Source: Geofilum rhodophaeum (GTDB taxonomy: Bacteria > Bacteroidota > Bacteroidia > Bacteroidales > Marinilabiliaceae). From it: a stretch of DNA of 64,000 bases. Where the stretch lies: NCBI RefSeq assembly GCF_002210225.1, contig NZ_MWUJ01000003.1:241901-305900 (forward strand), given 5' to 3'. Positions 18,887 to 28,362 of the stretch are shown here, one piece after another. The translations under genes were made by a program, and so were the position numbers. The stretch's first letter is position 1; each line of letters starts with the position of its first letter. Under the pieces are notes generated by a model. The model made no database searches. It worked only from the letters and a program-made list of their open reading frames with translations, and was not told where the DNA came from.

Positions 18887-19740
18887 AAACGTTTAAAAAC
18901 AGTAGAACAGACTTGTTTTAAAGGCAAATCCATACCCAGCAGGGACTCGGAATGGCCATGGAAAAAATAACCTCCGGGCTTTAAGTGCCGGCACAACTTT
19001 TGCACCACCGCCTGCTGCACCTCCCTCGAGAAATAAATCAGCACATTTCTGCAAAAAACAACATCGTACAATTGCTTCACCGAATACCTGTCGTCCATAA
19101 AATTAAGTCGCTCAAAGCACATCTTTGCACGCAACTCGGGTACCACTCGAAAGGTTTGCCGCTCAGGATCACGACTGGCCATAAAATACCTTCTAATCAT
19201 AAACTCAGGCACGGCCGAACGCACACGCTCTTCAGAATAAACGGCATTACGTGCCAAGGCCAATACAAAAGACGATAAATCGGTACCCAATATACGAAAA
19301 TCAAACGCTCCATGTTTACGCAAGTATTCCTGAATAACCATCCCAAGGGTGTAGACCTCCTCTCCTGTAGAACAAGCCGCGCTCCATATTCGAAGCACCT
19401 TATCGCTGTTTGCTGCCCCATACTCAGGCAGCACCTTGTTCACCAAAAAATCAAAATGATCTGCTTCTCTAAAAAACTCGGTCTTATTGGTGCTGATGGC
19501 ATCAAAAACATGTACAACCTCCGTTCGCATCCCCTCCGGCCCAAACAACAAATCGACATAGGACTCAAAATCTATTAAATCAAGGGCTTTCAAGCGACGC
19601 TTCAGCCGGGCCTGCACCATCACCTTCTTGTCCCCCGACATTTTTATGCCTGTTTCACGATTAATAAAGGTGCCCAGGCGATCAAAGAGCGCATCGCTCA
19701 ATTCTGCCCGATAAAGCTTCCGCAGCCGGTCAAAATCCAT
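18883..19740 (-). CDS. cheR: Chemoreceptor methyltransferase CheR
   Basis: Methylates glutamates on chemoreceptors using S-adenosylmethionine. The 285-residue protein has the N-terminal helical domain and the SAM-binding core: [18 protein letters not shown] near 119, ILGTDLSS near 151, and [15 protein letters not shown] near 230. [14 protein letters not shown] near 88 is the expected substrate-side motif. It overlaps cheB by four bases. Confidence 0.96.
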   Translation of the reverse strand: MDFDRLRKLYRAELSDALFDRLGTFINRETGIKMSGDKKVMVQARLKRRLKALDLIDFESYVDLLFGPEGMRTEVVHVFDAISTNKTEFFREADHFDFLVNKVLPEYGAANSDKVLRIWSAACSTGEEVYTLGMVIQEYLRKHGAFDFRILGTDLSSFVLALARNAVYSEERVRSAVPEFMIRRYFMASRDPERQTFRVVPELRAKMCFERLNFMDDRYSVKQLYDVVFCRNVLIYFSREVQQAVVQKLCRHLKPGGYFFHGHSESLLGMDLPLKQVCSTVFKRL

Positions 19741-19761
19741 AAACTCCTAATTTCAGGTACA

Positions 19762-19795
19762 ATTCAGGGCCTTACTTTGCGGTAAGACCCTGAAT
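19762..19795 (-). other. Intergenic hairpin between the MCP gene and cheR
   Basis: ATTCAGGG pairs with CCCTGAAT, and inner CTTAC with GTAAG. No T tract follows on the minus strand, so it is not a standard terminator. It may stabilise or process the chemotaxis transcript and let cheR-cheB be expressed at a lower level than the receptor gene. Confidence 0.4.
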
Positions 19796-19817
19796 AAAGA
19801 CAGCAAAACAAGAACGC

Positions 19818-21881
19818 TCAGAACCTTTGGTAATCATCGTCCGAGGCCAGGTTTACATCCATTTTCAAATCCACACCGCCCGCAGGCTGCGCAACAGATT
19901 TCGAAGGCTGACTTTTACTAGGAGTCGGCGTTGAATTTTCGACAGCCCGCTTTGTTTTCTTAAAACGGCCGCCTCTTTGCTGACCTTCAATTCTAAAAAA
20001 GGCCACCACCTCCTTCATTTGCTCTGCCTGCCCCGAAAGCTCCTCAGAACTGCTGGCCATTTCCTCCGAAGCCGCGGCATTTTGTTGTATGACCTGGTTC
20101 AACTGCTGTATGGCACCATTGACCTGCTCAGCCCCGGCATTCTGCTCCATACTGGCTGCAGCAATCTCCTGCACCAATTGTGCCGTCCGCTCAATTTCAG
20201 GCACAATGGCTGTCAACTGCTGACTGGCCTCTTCAGAAACACTGACCCCGCTCTCAGACAGCTCATCAATTTCCTCCGCGGCGATTTGGCTTCGCTCCGC
20301 CAACTTACGCACCTCTTCAGCCACCACTGCAAACCCTTTTCCATGTTCACCGGCCCTGGCTGCCTCAACCGCCGCATTTAACGCCAACATATTGGTTTGA
20401 TAGGCAATATCACCAATAATGGAAACCTTTTTGGCTATCTCACGCATCGATTTTACCGCCACCTCGGTGCTCGCTGCTCCGCGACGGATGCCCGAAACAG
20501 CTTGCAGAGCAATCTTCTCCGTTTCAAGGGCATTGTCGGTGTTCTGCTGAATATTTGCGGCCATTTCTTCCATAGAAGAAGAAACCTCCTCGGCCGATGA
20601 TGCCTGCTCACTGGCTCCTTGTGACATTTGTTGTGAGGTGCTGCTCATTTGCTGACTGGCCGCAGCAATATTATCGGCCCCTCCCAGAATGTCGGTGACG
20701 ATATTGCGCAGCTGATGCACCATCTGCTCCAGAGACCGGGACAAAGCACCAATTTCGTCCTTCCTTTGCAACAAGCCGTCCTCAACCCTGGCCACCAAAT
20801 TACCTGAAGCCACCTCCGTAGCAAAACCAATACCCTTAAGGAGTCCCCCGGTAATGCCCCGGGTAATCAGAAGACTTAACAAAACTGCGCCCCCCATACC
20901 CATAAGCAAGACAAAAATCATCCCAAAATTACTGCGCCTCACCACTTGATCGCCGTGTGCAATTTCACTATGGGCTTCTGAGATATTCATGGCCACCAGT
21001 GCTTCAATTTCCTCCTTAACTTCTACCAAATATTTCTCTGCATCCACCAACTGCACCTGCTCCATCCTGGAAAAAATCACGTTGGCCTTTTGGGCTTGCT
21101 CTTTTAAAAGCCTCAAGGAAGCAAAAACCTCCTCAGCCGCTGGCTCCACCTGGTTCGAAAACACTTGCAGCGCAAGTGCTTCCTGCCCATTTTCGAGTAG
21201 GCGTGCCAGCTCCCTGGCACTTTCATGAAACCGGTCGTGTGGCTCCTTCAATTGCTGCACCCAGGCATTCACATTGCTGTTGTTGGTGGTAAAAGACGAC
21301 AGCCATTTACCCAAAGAACAAGATGCAGCCCCCTGTCCTAAACCACTGCTGTTACCGGCCCGTAGGGCCTTCAACAAACTCAACTCCAAAGCATAATGCT
21401 CTTTCTCAAAGACCTCCATATTCTTCAGCATCAGGATCGGATTCTGCACATCCATTTCAATAAGTTGTTCCACATCGGCAGCAAAGCCCTCATTCAACTT
21501 TCGCCAGTTTCCCAAAGACAATAAAAAATCGTCGTACAGCAGAACTTCCTCTTCGGAATGACGCAAGTGCTCATAAGCTTCTAAGGCCGAAACATAAGCG
21601 GTTCTGGAAGCAACAATTTCTTCCAGCAGATGGGCCCGTTGGCTTGCATCAAGATTGGGATTGAGCAAAGAACGCATATTGATCATGAGAAAAGCAATAT
21701 TGGCCTCCGCATCCATTAAATGCTGAACCCCGGGCAGGTTTTGACCCGACACCTGATGAAAAGAATTGGCCACATTACGCAAACTTAGCAAACCAACCAA
21801 ACCAACAACCAGAGCAATAAAGGCTACAGTCATAAACCCAGCCATCATCTTTTGCCCAATTTTTAAATCTTTAAGTTTCAT
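19818..21881 (-). CDS. Methyl-accepting chemotaxis protein with periplasmic CZB-like sensor
   Basis: A 687-residue transmembrane chemoreceptor. One membrane helix lies near residues 12-33 and a second near 322-345, bracketing a sensory region of about 290 residues. Inside it, residues about 160-260 look like a chemoreceptor zinc-binding domain: a His in EHYALELSL, the [10 protein letters not shown] motif with Cys, and PHDRFH with two His. After the second helix come a HAMP region ([18 protein letters not shown]) and the signalling domain, with its conserved hairpin tip [18 protein letters not shown] and [12 protein letters not shown]. It probably signals to CheA/CheW encoded next door. Zinc, or oxidants acting on the zinc site, is the likely cue by analogy. 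Confidence 0.9.
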   Translation of the reverse strand: MKLKDLKIGQKMMAGFMTVAFIALVVGLVGLLSLRNVANSFHQVSGQNLPGVQHLMDAEANIAFLMINMRSLLNPNLDASQRAHLLEEIVASRTAYVSALEAYEHLRHSEEEVLLYDDFLLSLGNWRKLNEGFAADVEQLIEMDVQNPILMLKNMEVFEKEHYALELSLLKALRAGNSSGLGQGAASCSLGKWLSSFTTNNSNVNAWVQQLKEPHDRFHESARELARLLENGQEALALQVFSNQVEPAAEEVFASLRLLKEQAQKANVIFSRMEQVQLVDAEKYLVEVKEEIEALVAMNISEAHSEIAHGDQVVRRSNFGMIFVLLMGMGGAVLLSLLITRGITGGLLKGIGFATEVASGNLVARVEDGLLQRKDEIGALSRSLEQMVHQLRNIVTDILGGADNIAAASQQMSSTSQQMSQGASEQASSAEEVSSSMEEMAANIQQNTDNALETEKIALQAVSGIRRGAASTEVAVKSMREIAKKVSIIGDIAYQTNMLALNAAVEAARAGEHGKGFAVVAEEVRKLAERSQIAAEEIDELSESGVSVSEEASQQLTAIVPEIERTAQLVQEIAAASMEQNAGAEQVNGAIQQLNQVIQQNAAASEEMASSSEELSGQAEQMKEVVAFFRIEGQQRGGRFKKTKRAVENSTPTPSKSQPSKSVAQPAGGVDLKMDVNLASDDDYQRF

Positions 21882-21908
21882 ATCCTGACATTTTGATTAT
21901 ATACTACC

Positions 21909-22436
21909 TCAATTTTCGTCAACATCCTGTTCTTTAATCATCTGCTCGCGCACTTCGGTCAAGGTGGCCAAATCGAGTCCCTCGTCGCTGGAAAAAACAG
22001 CGTCCATATCCAGGACTATAAAAAAACGCTCCTTCACTCTGGCCATGTACTGGATGAACTTCGATTCATAAGTCCTCCCAATGCGAGGTGCCGGAAGTAA
22101 ATCCTCATCTTCCAACTTTAAAACGGAATGAACCGCATCGACCAGAAGGCCCACCATCACACCTTCCCCCTCCAGCATGATCTCAACCACCAGAATGCTG
22201 GTCCCTTTGCCGGCTTCAACCGGTGTCATCCCAAACTTTACCCGTGTATCCACCACAGGCAGTACATTTCCTCTGAGATTGATAACCCCCTTCATGTAGT
22301 CGGGCGACTGAGGAACCGCTGTTATATTGGTCATCTCCAATATCTTTTGCACCCGACTCACATGAAGTGCAAAAATCTCCTCGCCCAATCGAAACGACAA
22401 ATAGGAATTGATTGCAGCGCTGCTTTTGTCCTCCAT
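21909..22436 (-). CDS. cheW: Chemotaxis adaptor CheW
   Basis: Scaffold protein linking the receptor to CheA. The 175-residue CheW/SH3-like fold shows FRLGEEIFALHVSRVQKILEM near 18, VINLRGNVLPVVD near 55 and VDAVHSVLKL near 97. I chose the ATG at 22436 (MEDKSS) over a GTG seven codons upstream. It lies between cheA (38 bp) and the MCP gene (27 bp), in one transcription unit. Confidence 0.94.
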   Translation of the reverse strand: MEDKSSAAINSYLSFRLGEEIFALHVSRVQKILEMTNITAVPQSPDYMKGVINLRGNVLPVVDTRVKFGMTPVEAGKGTSILVVEIMLEGEGVMVGLLVDAVHSVLKLEDEDLLPAPRIGRTYESKFIQYMARVKERFFIVLDMDAVFSSDEGLDLATLTEVREQMIKEQDVDEN

Positions 22437-22473
22437 AATTCTTAGTTTAATTAACACTCCTATTTTTACACCC

Positions 22474-24540
22474 TCACCCTTGCACCTGACGAATTAAAGC
22501 ACTGGTATCCAACACCAGAGCAATGGACCCATCGCCCATTATAGTGGCCGCCGAAATCATTTTTTGTCCATGAAACAGCTTCCCCAGCGGCTTTAAAACC
22601 GCCTGAAATTTTCCCACAACCTGATCCACAACCAAGGCCACAACATGGCCCTCGTATCTGACCACCACAACCTGGCTCCGGGAGGGGACTTCTCCAACAA
22701 CTCCGAACTCCTTCCGCAGAAAAACATAAGGAATTTGCCGTCCGCCCAGCTCCAAAACATCGATGAAATTATTTTCCAATCTCCGGCTTTCTGTTGCGTA
22801 AATTCGATCTACCAGCGATAAAGGAAGTACATAAAGGGTGGCGCCTATACGAACCAGCAGCCCGTCGATGATCGACAGTACCAGAGGCAGGGTTATAGTA
22901 AGACAAGAGCCCCTGCCTTTTTCTGACGCAAGCGCCACTTCTCCGCGAACGGCTGCAATGTTCCGCTTCACCACATCCATTCCCACGCCCCGGCCAGACA
23001 CCTCAGTGACCGCGCCTGCTGTAGAAAAACCTGGGACAAAAAGCAACTGGAGTACTTCCTCACGTGTGAGCACCTCATTTTCGGAAATGAGGCCACGCTC
23101 CAAAGCCTTCCTCCTCACCTTTTGCTCATCCACGCCAGCCCCGTCGTCCTTCACTTTAATAACGACATTGGCCCCGGCATATCCAGCCTCCAGAGTTATT
23201 TTTCCCACCGGATCTTTTCCTGCCTTTAGCCTTTCGGCAGGGACTTCAATGCCATGATCGAGACTGTTTCGCAAAATATGTAAAAGCGGATCGGTCAAGC
23301 TGTCGATCATGGTCTTGTCGAGCTCGGTTTCGGCACCCTCCGCTACAAATTCAACGCGCTTGCCAAGCTGAGTTCCCAAGTCACGAACCAAGCGCTGAAA
23401 ACGAGCCAACAAACTCGATAAGGGAATCAGACTCATACTAAAGGCACTGTCTCTCAGCTGTCCCGTCAGTTTTTGAACACGCTCGGTAACCATTTTCAGC
23501 TCTGGAATTTGATAGCGACCGGCAATCATATTGAGGCGCTCCTGGGTAATGACCAATTCACTCACCAGGTTCATGAGCCCATCAATTTTTTCTGAAGAAA
23601 CCCTAACTGAAGAAGCAAGCGGTTTACCCAAATCAGGCTTAGCCGTCCCCGTACCTGCTTGCTCAGCAAAAACGGGCTGCCCGCTACCGGTCAGCCCCTT
23701 GCTGTCTTCCACAAAACTGTTTAAATCGGTCAGGGTCAATGCCGTTTTTTGATCACAGAGACTCTCCAACTTGCTTACAAAGCCCTTACTTTCAAGCAAA
23801 TTGCTTTTACTTAAGCGCTGAATTTCGATGACCGACTCATTATCTACGAAAATAAAAACATCACGAATGGCCTCTTTTCCTGCATCGGTAGCCAAAAACA
23901 AATCCCAGAACAAATACGAAAAAGTCGGCTTCAAAGCCTCCAGTCCATCGGGCAAATCTATAGCCCGAGGTACCGCGTGAAGCGTCCCCAGCTGGGCCAG
24001 ATCGTCCAACAAATACAAGAGATTGTTGCCATTTTCCAAGACCTGCTTTCCCGGATAAAAATGAATATACCAAGTGGCTGTTTCACCAGCTTCCCCGCCA
24101 TCAGAGTCCGAAAGCCCCCTGTCCGAGTCCCCATGCTTTTGTCCTTCAGACTCCTCTTCAAACCAGGTCTTAACCAACTGTAACATGGCCGAACACCTCG
24201 ACGCCATTTCGTTTGTAGCCAACTTTTCGTGATCAAGTAAATCACGCAACAAATCCACCGAATCGAGTGTAAGCGTCAGCAAAGAAGAAGTAACATTCAG
24301 TTTGCCTAAGCGAATCCTGTCGTAAACATTCTCCAAATCGTGTGCAAAAGAACTCAATTGCTCAAACCCAAACATGGCGCCTCCGCCTTTAAGCGTGTGC
24401 ATAATGCGGAAGACCTTCTCAAGCAACTCCTTGTTTCGTGGCGATAAATCCAACTCCAACAAGGTTTTCTCCAACTCAGCAATATTGTCTAAGGCTTCTT
24501 CAACAAATTTGGCCTGAAAATTTTCCAAGGATACATCCAT
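22474..24540 (-). CDS. cheA: Chemotaxis histidine kinase CheA
   Basis: Autophosphorylating kinase that passes phosphate to response regulators. The 688-residue protein has the P1 domain with phospho-accepting His in IMHTLKGGGAMFGF near 48, a linker with a less conserved P2-like part, the dimerisation helix (MNLVSELVITQERLN near 325), and the HATPase domain (LLHILRNSLDHGIEVP near 422; DDGAGVDEQKVRRKA; VSGRGVGMDVVK near 518). A CheW-like domain ends the chain (RQIPYVFLRKEFG). All catalytic boxes are intact. Confidence 0.96.
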   Translation of the reverse strand: MDVSLENFQAKFVEEALDNIAELEKTLLELDLSPRNKELLEKVFRIMHTLKGGGAMFGFEQLSSFAHDLENVYDRIRLGKLNVTSSLLTLTLDSVDLLRDLLDHEKLATNEMASRCSAMLQLVKTWFEEESEGQKHGDSDRGLSDSDGGEAGETATWYIHFYPGKQVLENGNNLLYLLDDLAQLGTLHAVPRAIDLPDGLEALKPTFSYLFWDLFLATDAGKEAIRDVFIFVDNESVIEIQRLSKSNLLESKGFVSKLESLCDQKTALTLTDLNSFVEDSKGLTGSGQPVFAEQAGTGTAKPDLGKPLASSVRVSSEKIDGLMNLVSELVITQERLNMIAGRYQIPELKMVTERVQKLTGQLRDSAFSMSLIPLSSLLARFQRLVRDLGTQLGKRVEFVAEGAETELDKTMIDSLTDPLLHILRNSLDHGIEVPAERLKAGKDPVGKITLEAGYAGANVVIKVKDDGAGVDEQKVRRKALERGLISENEVLTREEVLQLLFVPGFSTAGAVTEVSGRGVGMDVVKRNIAAVRGEVALASEKGRGSCLTITLPLVLSIIDGLLVRIGATLYVLPLSLVDRIYATESRRLENNFIDVLELGGRQIPYVFLRKEFGVVGEVPSRSQVVVVRYEGHVVALVVDQVVGKFQAVLKPLGKLFHGQKMISAATIMGDGSIALVLDTSALIRQVQG

Positions 24541-24617
24541 AAGTCCATCTATCTATTGGGCATTACAATTCCATTCGCGTTGCCACGTTATTTTTCATCC
24601 TGCTATATATCAACTAA

Positions 24618-25007
24618 CTACAAGGAGGACTCAGATTGATACAACTCCTCCACCCTTTTTAATAAGGCTTGTAAATTCAAGGGCTTTGAAAAAAAATCAT
24701 CGGCCCCCATCTCCTTTAGCCGCATCGCGGTATCTGCATCACTCAGCGCAGAAACGACAATCACCGGAATCTGGGCAAAAAGCGGCTTTTCCTTTAAGCG
24801 CTCCAGCAATTGGAATCCAGAAATTTTAGGCATTAAAAGATCCAATAAAATCAACCGGGGCCGACGCTTATGAATCAAACTCCAAGCCTCCGATGCCGAC
24901 ATGGCCGTGGCGGTCTCATAGCCGACTTCGGCCAACACGGCTTCCAACAAAACATTATTGGTCTGCGAATCATCTACAAGTAAAACATATTCCTCAGTGT
25001 TGACCAT
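24618..25007 (-). CDS. CheY-like single-domain response regulator
   Basis: A 129-residue receiver domain with no output domain. The acidic pair is in LLVDDSQTN near 10-11, the phospho-Asp in LILLDLLMPKISGF near 56, the Thr/Ser position in VIVVSALSDAD near 85, and the Lys in DDFFSKPLNL near 107. It is first in the che operon, 77 bp upstream of cheA and behind its own -7 box, so it is the likely phospho-output of CheA. Because no flagellar genes are visible, the downstream target is unknown. Confidence 0.9.
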   Translation of the reverse strand: MVNTEEYVLLVDDSQTNNVLLEAVLAEVGYETATAMSASEAWSLIHKRRPRLILLDLLMPKISGFQLLERLKEKPLFAQIPVIVVSALSDADTAMRLKEMGADDFFSKPLNLQALLKRVEELYQSESSL

Positions 25008-25040
25008 GTGTTTTTAAATTAAATACAAATCCTATTACGC

Positions 25041-25048
25041 CAAAGATA
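25041..25048 (-). promoter_or_regulatory. -7 box of the che operon
   Basis: The minus strand reads TATCTTTG (TAnnTTTG). The implied start near 25034 gives a 27-nt leader to the cheY-like gene. No good -33 element. Confidence 0.45.
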
Positions 25049-25104
25049 CACTACTGGATACCCATTCAGGGATGATTTACCTTAGGCCAAACAGGTGATA
25101 TAAA

Positions 25105-27204
25105 TCACCGAACAGGTAAACGGAGCAATTCCCTAACCACACGCAACAATTCCGTAAGATCAAGTGGCTTAAACAAATAACGATCACAACCTGCTTCGAG
25201 TGCGGCATCTCGCTCCGTTGTAAGGGCATAGGCCGACTGGGCAACAATAGGCAAATCAGGTCGCAATTCCCGTATGCGTCGACTGGCTTCAATACCATCC
25301 ATCAGCGGCATCTTTATATCCATAAGCACCAACGAAAGGTCGGCTGACTCCTTGACCTTCTCTACCGCCTCAAGTCCATTCCGGGCCTGCAGAACGTCAA
25401 ACTTATACCCCTCTACGCGATGCATGAGCGCATCTTGCAACAACATGAAGTTCACTTCATCGTCCTCAGCGACCAATATCCGATAAGCCGCGCCCTCTTG
25501 CACAGCAAGATCGGCCGTGGCGCTGGATGCTTCCGCAGACGTCTGTAGCGCCAATTCAAAATAAAAAAGCGAACCCAGGCCGGGCTTACTCTCTACCAAC
25601 AACACACTGCCCATTTGTTCAACAATGCGCGAAGCAATGGTTAATCCCAAGCCATTCCCACCATACTCCCGTTCTTCACTTAAATCTACCTGATAAAATG
25701 GTTGAAAAACTGCCGTCAGTTTAGAAGCTTCGATACCTATCCCACTGTCCTCAACAAAAAAGCGCAATTTCCCCTGCCCCATATTTTGGTAACCAAAAGA
25801 AACCTTTCCATTTGGGGTAAACTTTAGGGCATTGTCTACCAGTTTCTCCAAGACTTGTTGTAGGCGAAATGCATCGCCGATCAAGGTGTGGGACAAACGT
25901 TGCGGCGGACTGTGGTAACTCAGAGTCAACTCGGGACGGACGAGACTTAAAAACTTCTCATATACGCCTTTTACCACAGAAGCGGGATTTACTTGTTCTT
26001 CTTTAAGCAAGACATCTCCTGCATCCAGGCGACTCAACTCCAGGATGTCGTCCACAATAATCAGCAATTGATTGCTGGATTTGGCAATGTGCTCGATAAA
26101 CAAACCCCGCTTTTCTTCTTTGAGACTGGGCATTCTGAGCAATTCCACGAACCCCATAATCCCGTTCATAGGGGTACGAATCTCATGCGACATATTCTGC
26201 AAAAAGGCTGTTTTTAAACGATCGCTTTCCTCCGCCTTTGCCTTTTGCACCTTCAGATCGGCATTTAATCGGGCCAGCTCATGGTTGTAGTTTTCCAAAT
26301 CAGAGGCGTACTTATCTGCCTCCTGATACAACCAGGCATTTTTAATGGCCAGAGAAGCCTGCGTCGCCAAAACCTGGCAAACTTCCAGGTCGTTCTTTGC
26401 AAAAGAAGATGGACTGCGTGAACTGCCCAAGGCAAGTACGCCCAGCGTTTTTCCATCTAAAACCAAGGGAATAAACACTACAGCTTGTAAGCCCTTGAGT
26501 TTAACCAAAGCACGCTCCGCGGGAGTCAAATGCTCCCGATCAAGCTTCGACAGGATAACCACTTCCTGCGTATCAATACAGGATTCCATACAAGGAAAAT
26601 GGGAGAGATCGTAAGTTTTCAAGAGCCGCTTTTCCTCATCTAAAGGCGCTGGCTTAGCTAACTGAACCTTGACCTGGTTGCCATAAATAAAATAGATGCT
26701 GCCCCGCTCCATAACCATCATCCTGGTGGAATGCTCCAGGACAATTTGCAGCAGGGGATCCATCTTTATGGTGGATCCAAAAGCCTGCCCAACCTCCAAA
26801 AGAGCAGCCAACCGGTTGCTGTGCTCCATAACGGCACGCTGGGCCAGAATTCGCCCGGTAATGTCTTCCTTGATACCCAAATAGTGGGTGATTTTGCCGA
26901 CCTCGTTCATCACCGGGGTAATAATGGCGGACTCGTAATACAGCTCACCGTTTTTCTTTCGGTTCACAAATTCACCGTGCCACTCATCGCCTCCGCTGAT
27001 GACCTGCCACAACTGTCGGTAATCTTCTTCCGAGCTTTGTCCCGACTTCAGTATCCGTGGATTCCGGCCCAGCACCTCCTCTGCCCGGTAGCCGGTTAAG
27101 CGACAGAATTTAGGATTCACATACTCAATGCGTCCCGAAACATCGGTCACCAAAATGGAAACGGGACTGTTTTCTATAATGAGTTTATAGACATCAATAT
27201 TCAT
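25105..27204 (-). CDS. Hybrid sensor histidine kinase (PAS-GAF-HisKA-HATPase-REC)
   Basis: A 699-residue soluble hybrid kinase. A PAS domain occupies about 1-120 (GRIEYVNPKFCRLTGYRAEEVLG at 25-47), a GAF domain about 145-295, then a coiled coil. The HisKA block FLQNMSHEIRTPMNG near 338 carries the phospho-His, and the HATPase boxes follow (LVDNALKFTPNG; DSGIGIEASKL; GNGLGLTIASRI). A C-terminal receiver has its Asp in LVLMDIKMPLMDG near 630. No membrane segment is visible, so the cue is probably cytoplasmic. It sits upstream of the che operon and divergent from a Crp/Fnr gene. Confidence 0.93.
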   Translation of the reverse strand: MNIDVYKLIIENSPVSILVTDVSGRIEYVNPKFCRLTGYRAEEVLGRNPRILKSGQSSEEDYRQLWQVISGGDEWHGEFVNRKKNGELYYESAIITPVMNEVGKITHYLGIKEDITGRILAQRAVMEHSNRLAALLEVGQAFGSTIKMDPLLQIVLEHSTRMMVMERGSIYFIYGNQVKVQLAKPAPLDEEKRLLKTYDLSHFPCMESCIDTQEVVILSKLDREHLTPAERALVKLKGLQAVVFIPLVLDGKTLGVLALGSSRSPSSFAKNDLEVCQVLATQASLAIKNAWLYQEADKYASDLENYNHELARLNADLKVQKAKAEESDRLKTAFLQNMSHEIRTPMNGIMGFVELLRMPSLKEEKRGLFIEHIAKSSNQLLIIVDDILELSRLDAGDVLLKEEQVNPASVVKGVYEKFLSLVRPELTLSYHSPPQRLSHTLIGDAFRLQQVLEKLVDNALKFTPNGKVSFGYQNMGQGKLRFFVEDSGIGIEASKLTAVFQPFYQVDLSEEREYGGNGLGLTIASRIVEQMGSVLLVESKPGLGSLFYFELALQTSAEASSATADLAVQEGAAYRILVAEDDEVNFMLLQDALMHRVEGYKFDVLQARNGLEAVEKVKESADLSLVLMDIKMPLMDGIEASRRIRELRPDLPIVAQSAYALTTERDAALEAGCDRYLFKPLDLTELLRVVRELLRLPVR

Positions 27205-27306
27205 CGCTCTTGGTTAAAAATAAGAAATTACGAAAGATGCACTTAGAAGTCAAATAATTTTAAATAAATTTAGTAGGAATTGAAAACCGGAATCGAAAGC
27301 AAAGTG

Positions 27307-27933
27307 ATGGAACAAAAGCGCCCTATAAACCTGGAAAACAAGCCCCTGCTCACCTACAAAAAAGGCGATGCACTGATTAAAAAAGGGACCCCTGCCCATC
27401 ATGCCCTGTTTCTGGAGAAGGGTATAGTCAAAACCATCTTTGAAAACCCTAATGGCAAAGCGACCATCGTGCATATCCTGGGACGTGGACAATGGGCCGG
27501 TTTGTTGTGCGCCCTGGAACAAGGGTATCACAACTTTGACACCATTGCGCTGACTCCGGTTCAGGCCCGCTACGTCGAAAGCAGCGAAATCAGACAGTTG
27601 ATGGCCCATGACCTGAACCAACAAAACGACTTCATCGCCGGCACAGCCGCAGCGGTCAACAACAACATCCGGCGTTTAATCGCCATCAATCACAAACAGC
27701 TGCCTGGAAGGGTTGCCGACGTCCTGCTCTTCTTTTATCACTTTTTTGACCGGTCTGCCACATTTGAACTCCCGCTAAGCAGGGAAGAGCTTGCTCAATT
27801 TGCAGGAACAACCAAGGAAAGTTTCATTCGTACCCTCACCGAATTTAAAAACGATAAAATAATTCTGCTGGAAGGGAAGACGGTGACCATCAACAGCATG
27901 GAGATTGTAACAACCCTGAGCCGACTGGGCTGA
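27307..27933 (+). CDS. Crp/Fnr family transcription regulator
   Basis: A 208-residue regulator with a cyclic-nucleotide-binding-like beta barrel (KGDALIKKGTPAHHALFLEKG near 23) and a C-terminal winged helix whose recognition region is LSREELAQFAGTTKESFIRTL near 155. No Cys cluster for an iron-sulfur centre is seen, so an Fnr-type oxygen sensor is unlikely. The frame extends upstream through an ATT codon; I chose the ATG at 27307. It is divergent from the hybrid kinase gene and convergent with the STAS-GRAS operon, with only 12 bp between stops. Confidence 0.85.
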   Translation: MEQKRPINLENKPLLTYKKGDALIKKGTPAHHALFLEKGIVKTIFENPNGKATIVHILGRGQWAGLLCALEQGYHNFDTIALTPVQARYVESSEIRQLMAHDLNQQNDFIAGTAAAVNNNIRRLIAINHKQLPGRVADVLLFFYHFFDRSATFELPLSREELAQFAGTTKESFIRTLTEFKNDKIILLEGKTVTINSMEIVTTLSRLG

Positions 27934-27945
27934 TCGTCGGGGTGC

Positions 27946-28335
27946 TTACTTAAAAAACCGACTCCACTTACGAGCCTCCTCAAGATGTTCAAAATAACCG
28001 ACTTGATCGCCATGACCGGCATCGGCGAACTTTTTCAGAGAAAAGCGGGTAAAAACATCGTGGGGAAGCACAAAAGCCATAGCCTTAAGCCCGTAGCCCA
28101 ACATCATCCCCAAGACTAAGGCGGCATAATCGGCATCGCTGCCGCTGACGACCTTTTGCTGGGAAGTGTCTGAAATCAACAGATCCACCCGATTGTTCCG
28201 CACAAAGGACACCGACAAATCAATTACTTCGCGAAACAATTCTGTGGGGACATAGCCCCGCCAAACTTGCAACAACTCGTAATTATTTGCATCGTAAATC
28301 ACCTCTACATTATCATTAGCAAACAAGACCATCAT
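27946..28335 (-). CDS. STAS/SEC14-like small protein, paralogue 1
   Basis: A 129-residue protein of the SpoIIAA/STAS-SEC14-like kind found in Bacteroidota, starting with a beta hairpin (YELLQVWRGYVPTELF). It carries LLISDTSQQKVVSGSDADY and GLKAMAFVLPHDVF near residue 90, and ends EHLEEARKWSRFF. The gene at 29479 has the same layout and clear identity, so the two are paralogues on either side of the GRAS gene. It lies 27 bp after that gene. Such domains often bind lipids or act as anti-anti-sigma-like switches, but no Ser phosphosite can be named with confidence. Confidence 0.65.
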   Translation of the reverse strand: MMVLFANDNVEVIYDANNYELLQVWRGYVPTELFREVIDLSVSFVRNNRVDLLISDTSQQKVVSGSDADYAALVLGMMLGYGLKAMAFVLPHDVFTRFSLKKFADAGHGDQVGYFEHLEEARKWSRFFK

Positions 28336-28362
28336 TCATCAGTTATTAATTCAATCCGGCAA

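Noticed and set aside
19762..19795. Terminator between the MCP gene and cheR
   Set aside because: The stem is good but no T tract follows on the transcribed strand, so it is kept only as a hairpin.
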